This document shows positions 34,003 to 40,993 of a stretch of DNA of 64,000 nucleotides, in pieces. The translations under genes were made by a program, and so were the position numbers. Below the pieces are notes generated by a model. It was not told the origin of the DNA. It made no database searches and saw nothing but the letters and a program-made list of their open reading frames with translations. How positions within the stretch are numbered: the first letter of the stretch is position 1; each line of letters begins with the position of its first letter. The stretch lies in assembly GCF_003345255.1 (NCBI RefSeq), contig NZ_CP029331.1, positions 1,984,001 through 2,048,000 on the forward strand, given 5' to 3'. Source of the stretch: Pseudothauera hydrothermalis. GTDB taxonomy: Bacteria; Pseudomonadota; Gammaproteobacteria; Burkholderiales; Rhodocyclaceae.

Positions 34003-35625
34003 TCAGTTGTCTGCGAAGCGGCCCTTCAAGGCAAAGAGACCTTGGGGGCGCTTTTGGATGAAAGCGATGATGAACACCAGCACCAGGATCTTGGCGATCA
34101 CTGCCCCCGCCCAGTTCTCCAGGAACTTGGCAACGATGCCCAGGCCCAGCGCGGCCCATACTGTGCCGGCCAACTGGCCGACCCCGCCCAGTACCACCAC
34201 CATGAAGGCATCGACGATGTAGCCGGTGCCCATGGCCGGGCCCACGTTGGCGATCTGTGACAGCGCCACCCCGCCCAACCCGGCAATCCCGGCCCCCATG
34301 GCGAAGGCCAGCGTATCGACCCGCGCAGTGGGTACCCCCACGCAACCGGCCATGGCACGGTTTTGGGTGACCGCCCGCACGAACATGCCCAACCGGGTGC
34401 GGTTCATCATCAGCCACACCAAGGCCAGCACGAAGACGCCAAAGCCGAGGATGACGATGCGGTTGTACGGCAGCACCACGCCGGCGGCCAGCGCCACCCC
34501 GCCGGACATCCAACTCGGATTGGCAAGTTCCACGTTTTGCGGCCCGAAGATCACCCGCGCAGCCTGGATCAGCACCAGCGAGATACCCCAGGTGGCCAGC
34601 AAGGATTCCAGCGGCCGGCCGTAAAGAAAGCGCAGCACCGTGCGTTCCATGAGCACTCCCACCGCTGCGGCGGCGAAAAAGCCGGCGGGAATGGCGGCCA
34701 CCACGTACCAATCCAGCCATTGCGGCAAATGGGCGCGGAACAGGTTTTGCACTAAATAGGCGGCATAGGCACCGATCATCAACAGCTCGCCGTGTGCCAT
34801 GTTGATGACGCCCATCACCCCGTAAGTGATTGCCAACCCGAGCGCGGCGAGCAGCAGGATGGAGCCCAGCGACAGGCCGGAAAACACCGTGCCCAGGTGC
34901 TGGGCGAAGGCCACCCGGCGCTCGATAGCCCTGATCGAATCGGCCGCGGCCTCGCGCACCAGGGCGTCGGGCTCGTTAGCGGGCGACAGCAAAGGCTCCA
35001 GCATCGTGCGCACCGCAGGATCGGACGACTGACCCAACGCGCTGACCGCCTTCAAGCGCTGGGCGGGCTCGGCAGCGTTCAGATGAATCCGCGCAACGGC
35101 AAGCCGCAGGATGTGCCCGATGGCCTCGTCAGACTCCTTGCCCAAGGCGCGTTCGAGTAACGGCAGCAAGGTCTCGGAAGCGTTGTCGCGCAAGGTATTG
35201 GCCGCGGCAAGACGGGTTTCGCGCGCCGGGGCAGACACATCCAACGCCGCCTTGGCGGTGGCGATTGCGCGGCGCACACGGTTATTGACCCGCAGGGTAT
35301 CGACCACATCCGCATCAACCGCAAGGGCAGCGCCGCTGGCCGCATCGGTCACCACGCCGCCGCTCAGCACTACCACACGTCCGTTGACCACCCCCAGCTC
35401 GCCGGCTTCCAACGCGGCGATCAGCCGGCGCGCATCCTCTCCGCCGGCGGCGCCGATGGCCTCGATGGCGGCGATGCGCGCGCTAAAGTCACCGCTGGCC
35501 AGCTGCGCGAGCACCGCCTCATCCAGCGCCGCGCGGGCCTTGCCGGCGGCCAACAGCAAAAACAAAACCGCAAGCAGCGGCCCAATCAGCCCGCTGCGGA
35601 ACGTCGCATGGAAGCTTCGTTTCAT
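34003..35625 (-). CDS. urtB: Urea ABC transporter permease UrtB
   Basis: A 540-residue LivH-type permease with the long N-terminal region typical of UrtB. After a signal peptide (LLAVLFLLLAAGKARA) there are ~200 residues of helical, HEAT-like soluble sequence, then from about residue 240 eight or so membrane helices with GVMGVINMAHGELLMIGAYA and the loop VTQNRAMAGCVGVPTARVD. ATG 35625 is chosen because it precedes the signal peptide; an earlier start would add 22 unrelated residues. It is separated from urtA by 176 bases that contain a stem-loop. Confidence 0.92.
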   Translation of the reverse strand: MKRSFHATFRSGLIGPLLAVLFLLLAAGKARAALDEAVLAQLASGDFSARIAAIEAIGAAGGEDARRLIAALEAGELGVVNGRVVVLSGGVVTDAASGAALAVDADVVDTLRVNNRVRRAIATAKAALDVSAPARETRLAAANTLRDNASETLLPLLERALGKESDEAIGHILRLAVARIHLNAAEPAQRLKAVSALGQSSDPAVRTMLEPLLSPANEPDALVREAAADSIRAIERRVAFAQHLGTVFSGLSLGSILLLAALGLAITYGVMGVINMAHGELLMIGAYAAYLVQNLFRAHLPQWLDWYVVAAIPAGFFAAAAVGVLMERTVLRFLYGRPLESLLATWGISLVLIQAARVIFGPQNVELANPSWMSGGVALAAGVVLPYNRIVILGFGVFVLALVWLMMNRTRLGMFVRAVTQNRAMAGCVGVPTARVDTLAFAMGAGIAGLGGVALSQIANVGPAMGTGYIVDAFMVVVLGGVGQLAGTVWAALGLGIVAKFLENWAGAVIAKILVLVFIIAFIQKRPQGLFALKGRFADN

Positions 35626-35723
35626 GTCACGACTCTTGAAGGCCGCCGTTTCCACTGCGGCCTCGGATGGCAATCCAGACCTGATCGACACACACCCGGT
35701 TTACTCGGAGGACAGACAACCCC

Positions 35724-35755
35724 GAGCCGGGAAGCGGCCCGCCCGCGGCCGGCTC
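35724..35755 (-). other. Stem-loop between urtA and urtB
   Basis: GAGCCGG (35724-35730) pairs perfectly with CCGGCTC (35749-35755) across an 18-base GC-rich loop. There is no T run, so it is not an intrinsic terminator. A hairpin after the binding-protein gene is a common way to keep more of that mRNA than of the permease mRNA. Confidence 0.5.
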
Positions 35756-35801
35756 CGCACACCGCGGGCAAACCAGAGTGCCTATCGCGCTCAAACCCGG
35801 C

Positions 35802-37058
35802 TCAAAACCCCTGCTTGCCTTCGTTACCCTCGATGAACGGGCTCCACGGCTGGGCACGGATCGGTTCCTTGGTCTGCCACACCACGTCGAATTGACCGTC
35901 CGGGCGAATCTCTCCGATCAACACCGGTTTGTGCAGGTGGTGGTTGGTCTTGTCCATGGTCAAGGTAAAGCCGGAGGGCGCCTTGAAGGTCTGCCCGCCC
36001 ATGGCCTTGATCACCGCATCCACATCGGTGGTCTTGGCCTGCTCCACCGCTTGCTTCCACATGTGGATGCCCACATAGGTGGCTTCCATTGGGTCGTTGG
36101 TGACCACGGTCTCGGCGTTGGGCACGCCGTTTTTCTTCGCCCAGGTCTTGTACTTTTCAATGAAAGCGGCGTTTTGCGGATTCTTCACCGACATAAAGTA
36201 GTTCCAGGCCGCAAGATGGCCGACCAACGGTTTGGTATCCACACCTCGCAGCTCCTCCTCGCCCACCGAGAACGCCACCACCGGCACATCGGTCGCCTTC
36301 AGACCGGCGTTGCCCAGTTCCTTGTAGAACGGCACGTTGGAGTCGCCGTTGATGGTGGAGATCACCGCGGTCTTCTTACCCTGCGCGGCAAACTGTTTGA
36401 TCTTGGCGATGATGGTCTGGTAGTCCGAGTGGCCGAACGGGGTGTAGTCCTCCATGATGTCGGCCTCGCTCACCCCTTTGCTCTTCAAAAAGGCGCGCAG
36501 AATCTTGTTGGTGGTGCGCGGATAGACATAATCGGTGCCCAGCAGCACGAAGCGCTTGGCGCCGCCGCCTTCTTCGCTCATCAGGTATTCCACCGCCGGA
36601 ATGGCCTGCTGGTTGGGCGCCGCACCGGTATAAAAAACGTTTTTCTCCAGCTCCTCACCTTCGTACTGCACCGGGTAAAAGAGCAGACCATTGAGTTCCT
36701 TGAACACCGGCAACACCGACTTGCGCGACACCGAGGTCCAGCAGCCGAACACCACCGCTACTTTGTCCTGCGCCAGCAGTTGGCGCGCCTTCTCGGCAAA
36801 CAGCGGCCAGTTGGAGGCCGGGTCCACCACCACCGGCTCCAGCTTCTTACCCAACACCCCGCCAGCGGCATTGATTTCCTCGATGGTCATCAGCGCCACG
36901 TTCTTCAAAGCAGTCTCGGAAATCGCCATGGTGCCTGAGAGCGAATGCAGGATGCCGACCTTGATGGTGTCGGCCGCATGCGCGCCCAGAGGCAGGCCGA
37001 TGGCGGCGATGGAAGCGGAAAGAGTCAGCGCCTTGAGGAAGTTGCGACGGTTTTGCAT
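35802..37058 (-). CDS. urtA: Urea ABC transporter substrate-binding protein UrtA
   Basis: A 418-residue periplasmic binding protein. The signal starts MQNRRNFLKALTLSASIAA, with twin arginines, and ends near GAHAADT. The mature part begins IKVGILHSLSGTMAISE, a typical UrtA/FmdD block, and includes GCWTSVSRKSVLPVF and LLFYPVQYEGEE. It captures urea (or short amides in FmdD relatives) for UrtBCD. It is the first gene of the urt unit, divergent from a diguanylate cyclase. Urea use would need urease or urea amidolyase genes, none of which are in the window. Confidence 0.94.
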   Translation of the reverse strand: MQNRRNFLKALTLSASIAAIGLPLGAHAADTIKVGILHSLSGTMAISETALKNVALMTIEEINAAGGVLGKKLEPVVVDPASNWPLFAEKARQLLAQDKVAVVFGCWTSVSRKSVLPVFKELNGLLFYPVQYEGEELEKNVFYTGAAPNQQAIPAVEYLMSEEGGGAKRFVLLGTDYVYPRTTNKILRAFLKSKGVSEADIMEDYTPFGHSDYQTIIAKIKQFAAQGKKTAVISTINGDSNVPFYKELGNAGLKATDVPVVAFSVGEEELRGVDTKPLVGHLAAWNYFMSVKNPQNAAFIEKYKTWAKKNGVPNAETVVTNDPMEATYVGIHMWKQAVEQAKTTDVDAVIKAMGGQTFKAPSGFTLTMDKTNHHLHKPVLIGEIRPDGQFDVVWQTKEPIRAQPWSPFIEGNEGKQGF

Positions 37059-37139
37059 GGAAAGTCTCCCTGGTCGTGATCGAATGGGCGTTGCTGCATT
37101 GCACGATCACAGCTTAGGGAGACTGACGGATGCACAAAA

Positions 37140-37155
37140 TACGCAAGCTTGCGTA
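37140..37155. promoter_or_regulatory. Perfect palindrome upstream of urtA
   Basis: TACGCAAGCTTGCGTA reads the same on both strands. It lies 82-97 bases before the urtA start and 116-131 before the divergent cyclase gene, a good location for a regulator. Half-sites ACGCA/TGCGT resemble those of the palindrome at 31361-31376 with a different spacer. No sigma-54 promoter was found here. Confidence 0.45.
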
Positions 37156-37270
37156 GGGGCGGGAAGCGGTCGGTGCAGAGTTAATCTAACCGCCAGCAGC
37201 CCACGGAGAGCTTCCTGAAGCTTACGTCATACGGCAAAATCACGGGTCTTTTCCCAAGCGTAGTCATTCG

Positions 37271-39673
37271 ATGCGCCGTCTGTCCTTCCCCGTGGTCGCC
37301 ACGCTCGCCGGTTGCCTGCTGGCGCTGCTCTATACGGTGGCCGGGGTGCTGCAGTGGCAAAACGACCGCGAAACGCTGGAGCAGACTTTGGCCAATGAAT
37401 CCAAGGCGCTGCGTACCACGTTCGAAGTGGCATTGTCCGATCTCGAACAACAGATGCTCACTCTGGCCACCATGGTGGCCGCCGACCCCCAAGTCCGCTA
37501 TTTCTTTCAACGCGGCAAGGAGGCCGTCGAGGCCGAAGGCGGCGGACCGGGCGGCGCACGCGCGGCGCACTGGCGTGAGGCGCTCTACCGCCATGTCGCG
37601 CCGGCCTGGTCCGACATGCAAAAACAATACGGTCTGCGCCAACTGCATTTCCAACTCGGCCCCGGTTCATTGTCTTTCTTGCGGGTCCATACCCCGCAAA
37701 AATTCGGCGACCGTATGGACGGTCTGCGCCACATCATCGAAGACGTCAATCGCGACCGCCAACCGCGGGTCGGTTTCGAGACCGGACGCATCTATTCCGG
37801 GGTGCGCGGCGTGGTGCCGGTTTGGGCCAGCGCCGACGACGGCACGCGCAGCTACATTGGCGCGCTAGAGGCCGGCACATCCTTCGATATACCGCTCGAA
37901 CGCTTGGAGCGCCAAGTGGACGCGGGTTTTGCAGTGCTGCTCGATCAGGCGCACGTAGAAGGTGCGGTATGGAACGAGTTCCGCCCGCTCAACGGCACGC
38001 GCCAGCCGCACGGCTGCCAGTGTTACCTGGAAGCGGCCTCACGGGAGGAGGTGCGCGCCTGGATGGCCGCCGAGTTACTGCCCCGCATGCACGCCACGCA
38101 GACCGTCTCCCACCTGCTGCACTGGGCAGGCAAAGACTGGCATCTGACCGGCTTTCCGCTGCGCGACTATCTCGGCTCGGTCGACCCGGCTCGCGAACCG
38201 GTGGGTTCGGTGCTCATTTGGCGTGACAAAAGTGCGACACTAGCCGCCTGGCGCGACCGCCAACAAACGATGGCGGTGCAGCTTGTGCTTGCTTTCCTGT
38301 TCTCCCTGGGCCTGTTTTTGGGATTGCTACACGCTGCCCGGCGCGGATTGCAGCAACGCATCGCCGCAGCCACTACGGCGCTGCGCGCCAGCGAGGAACG
38401 TTACCGCATCGCCTTTGCCGCGGTGGAAGACGGCCTGTGGGACTGGCACATTCCCACCAACGCCGTGCGTTGGGATACGCGCAGCTTCCAGATGCTAGGC
38501 TATCCGGAAGACGCGTTCCCGGTCACGCTGGAGACTTGGCAAAAGCTCTTGCATCCAGAGGATCTGCAGCGCTTCTCGGAATCCCTGCACCGTCAGCTTG
38601 CGCGCGGCGGCGTTTTCGTGGGTGAATTCCGTTACCGTCGCACCGATGGTGGCTGGTTGTGGATACAGAGTCGCGGCAAGGTTGTCGACTGGATGGGCGA
38701 GGAGCCGGTGCGCATGGTCGGCACGCATACCGATATCACGGCCCGTAAAAGCGCCGAAGAAGCCTTGCTGACCGCCCGCGCACGGCTGGCGACGGTGATC
38801 GAAAACTTCCACGGCGGCATTTTGCTAGAAGATGAGCGGCGCACCGTCCAGTTGACCAACCAGATGTTCTGCGATCTGTTCGCGCCGTTCGAGCGTCCCG
38901 ACACACTGGTCGGCAAAGCGGCCGAAGCGGTCCTCGACGCTAGCGCCGACCGTTTCCAGGCCCCGATGCAATTCAGGGAAAGCACCCGCCAGCTGGTGGC
39001 AGGTCGTCAGGCGAAAACGGGCGAGGAGCTGCTGTTGTCCGATGGTCGTGCGCTGGAGCGCGACAGCCTGCCCATTTTCGACGGCAGCCGCTTCCTCGGC
39101 CATCTATGGCTGTACCGTGACATCACCGAGCGCAAGACGCGCGAACGCGAACTGCACCGCCTGGCCACCACCGACCTGCTCACCGGCCTGCCCAACCGGC
39201 GCTACTTTCTGGAGCGGGTGGAACAGGAGCTGGCTCGCCTGCGTCGCTTTGGCACGCCCGCCGCGCTGCTGATGATGGATATCGACCACTTCAAGCAAGT
39301 CAACGATCTCTACGGTCACCCCACCGGGGATGCAGTGCTGCGCCATTTCGCCGAGGTCGCCGGCGGCAACCTGCGCCGTATCGACCTGCTCGGCCGCCTG
39401 GGCGGTGAAGAATTCGCTGCCCTGCTGCCCGGCACCGACGCCGATGGCGCCCGCCTGCTGGCCGAACGCCTGCGCCTGAAGATCGCCAGCGCACCGTGCG
39501 TGGCCGGGAAGAAACGGGTGAAAGTCACCGTCAGTATCGGCATCACCCTGTTGCATGCCGGCGATACCGGCAGCGACCGACCGCTGGCGCGTGCCGATGC
39601 CGCGCTCTACCGCGCCAAGCGGGCCGGCCGCAACCGGGTGGAAGCCGAGCTGCAACTGACCGAAGCCGTTTGA
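37271..39673 (+). CDS. Membrane diguanylate cyclase with Cache and PAS domains
   Basis: An 800-residue c-di-GMP synthase. TM1 (about 7-29), a periplasmic double-Cache-like sensor (about 30-330), TM2 (about 335-356), a PAS/PAC pair (about 375-490, with WLWIQSRGKVVDW), a second PAS-like segment (about 500-625), then GGDEF (about 640-795). The active site is GGEEF at 711-715. The inhibitory RxxD is intact at 702-705, five residues earlier. The first half of the sensor contains an LRQLHFQLGPGSLSFLR block seen in Cache-type kinases. No EAL domain. Signal unknown. It is divergent from urtA. Confidence 0.9.
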   Translation: MRRLSFPVVATLAGCLLALLYTVAGVLQWQNDRETLEQTLANESKALRTTFEVALSDLEQQMLTLATMVAADPQVRYFFQRGKEAVEAEGGGPGGARAAHWREALYRHVAPAWSDMQKQYGLRQLHFQLGPGSLSFLRVHTPQKFGDRMDGLRHIIEDVNRDRQPRVGFETGRIYSGVRGVVPVWASADDGTRSYIGALEAGTSFDIPLERLERQVDAGFAVLLDQAHVEGAVWNEFRPLNGTRQPHGCQCYLEAASREEVRAWMAAELLPRMHATQTVSHLLHWAGKDWHLTGFPLRDYLGSVDPAREPVGSVLIWRDKSATLAAWRDRQQTMAVQLVLAFLFSLGLFLGLLHAARRGLQQRIAAATTALRASEERYRIAFAAVEDGLWDWHIPTNAVRWDTRSFQMLGYPEDAFPVTLETWQKLLHPEDLQRFSESLHRQLARGGVFVGEFRYRRTDGGWLWIQSRGKVVDWMGEEPVRMVGTHTDITARKSAEEALLTARARLATVIENFHGGILLEDERRTVQLTNQMFCDLFAPFERPDTLVGKAAEAVLDASADRFQAPMQFRESTRQLVAGRQAKTGEELLLSDGRALERDSLPIFDGSRFLGHLWLYRDITERKTRERELHRLATTDLLTGLPNRRYFLERVEQELARLRRFGTPAALLMMDIDHFKQVNDLYGHPTGDAVLRHFAEVAGGNLRRIDLLGRLGGEEFAALLPGTDADGARLLAERLRLKIASAPCVAGKKRVKVTVSIGITLLHAGDTGSDRPLARADAALYRAKRAGRNRVEAELQLTEAV

Positions 39674-39767
39674 GGGGCAGCGATGGCCGCTACTTGCCGC
39701 ATCAGAACCGACACCACACCCTCCGGCCAAGCCAGCCCTTTGGATTCATTGCCCACCTGAGCGCACC

Positions 39768-40361
39768 ATGCAGCCTGCCGACGTCACTTCACCCAACGCC
39801 GCGCCCGCCTCGCCCCGGGCATTGTTTCTCACCTTTACTGTACTGGCGCTGCAAGGCTTTGGGGGCGTGCTGGCCGTGGCCCAACGCGAGTTGGTGGAGC
39901 GCAAACGCTGGTTGAGCCGGGACGAGTTTCTGGAAGCTTATTCGGCGTCGCAACTGCTACCTGGGCCCAACGTGGTCAACATCGCGCTGATGCTCGGCGA
40001 CCGTTTCTTTGGCTGGCGTGGCGCGCTGGCTGCGATGGCCGGCATGCTGGCTGTGCCGCTGGCCATCGTGCTGCTGCTGGCCGCCAGCTATGGGCAATTC
40101 AGCCACCATCCGATGGTAGCCGGCGCACTCCGGGGCATGGGCGCGGTGGCGGCCGGCCTGACGGTGGCCATGGCTTTGAAACTGCTCGGCAGCTTGCGTA
40201 ACAATCCCATGGGGCCGACCGTGTGCGCGATTTTGCTACTGGCAACCCTGATGGCGATCGCTGCACTTCGCCTGCCGCTCGCGGGCGTGGTGCTGGGCCT
40301 TGGTGCCCTGGGGTGGTCGGCCGCACGCTGGCGTCTGCGCAAAGCGGCAGCGCGGCGATGA
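39768..40361 (+). CDS. chrA: Chromate transporter, short-chain ChrA subunit (N-type)
   Basis: A 197-residue half-size CHR protein with about six helices. Conserved CHR segments are FGGVLAVAQRELVERKRWLS and QLLPGPNVVNIALMLGDRFFGWRG (part). Short-chain CHR proteins work as pairs, the two halves lying in opposite membrane orientation, and expel chromate. Its stop overlaps the ATG of the second half (TGATG-like coupling at 40358-40361). The first ~15 residues are polar. Chromate is inferred from the family; sulfate or other oxyanions are possible. Confidence 0.87.
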   Translation: MQPADVTSPNAAPASPRALFLTFTVLALQGFGGVLAVAQRELVERKRWLSRDEFLEAYSASQLLPGPNVVNIALMLGDRFFGWRGALAAMAGMLAVPLAIVLLLAASYGQFSHHPMVAGALRGMGAVAAGLTVAMALKLLGSLRNNPMGPTVCAILLLATLMAIAALRLPLAGVVLGLGALGWSAARWRLRKAAARR

Positions 40362-40909
40362 ACGGCTCGCTCGCTGGGGCCGATCTGGCCGACTTGTTGG
40401 TGCACTTTTTGGTTCTGTCGTTGCTGGCCATCGGCGGGGCAATGTCCACCGTGCCAGAGATGCATCGTTACCTGGTGGTCGATCGCGGCTGGCTGGATGA
40501 CGCCGGCTTTACCTCGTCGATTGCGCTGGCGCAGGCCGCACCCGGTCCGAATGTGCTCTTCGTGCCGGTGCTGGGCTACCAGATCGCCGGCTTGCTCGGA
40601 GCCGCGGTCGCGCTGATTGGCATTTTGCTGCCCTCTACGCTGCTTTCGCTGGCCGTCAGCCGCTGGGCCAGCACACGGCGGGACAAGCCGGGCGTACGCG
40701 CTTTCACCGCGGGTCTTGCGCCGGTGACCATCGGCCTTCTGCTCGCCACCGGCTGGGTGCTCGCCCAGCCCTTTTTGGCCCGCGGCACCCCCCCATACGG
40801 CGCGCTGGCCGCGATCGGGCTGACCGTGCTGGCGATGCTGCGCACTCAGGCCGCGCCAATCTGGCTGATTCTGGCCGGCGCGCTGGCCGGCGCCGGCGGC
40901 CTGATCTGA
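40358..40909 (+). CDS. chrA: Chromate transporter, short-chain ChrA subunit (C-type)
   Basis: A 183-residue second half-size CHR protein, with AIGGAMSTVPEMHRYLVVD and ALAQAAPGPNVLFVPVLGYQ as family blocks. The ATG at 40358 is chosen because it overlaps the end of the first half and gives the normal length. The pair makes one functional transporter. The GGDEF-EAL gene starts 84 bases later on the same strand, in a region without a visible terminator. Confidence 0.86.
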   Translation: MNGSLAGADLADLLVHFLVLSLLAIGGAMSTVPEMHRYLVVDRGWLDDAGFTSSIALAQAAPGPNVLFVPVLGYQIAGLLGAAVALIGILLPSTLLSLAVSRWASTRRDKPGVRAFTAGLAPVTIGLLLATGWVLAQPFLARGTPPYGALAAIGLTVLAMLRTQAAPIWLILAGALAGAGGLI

Positions 40910-40993
40910 TGCCGGCTTTAGCCGCTCACCCGACGCTGCGCTACACTGGCCCTACTTCTTTAGTACTAAATCCATACGCCGCGAGTCTGCCGC

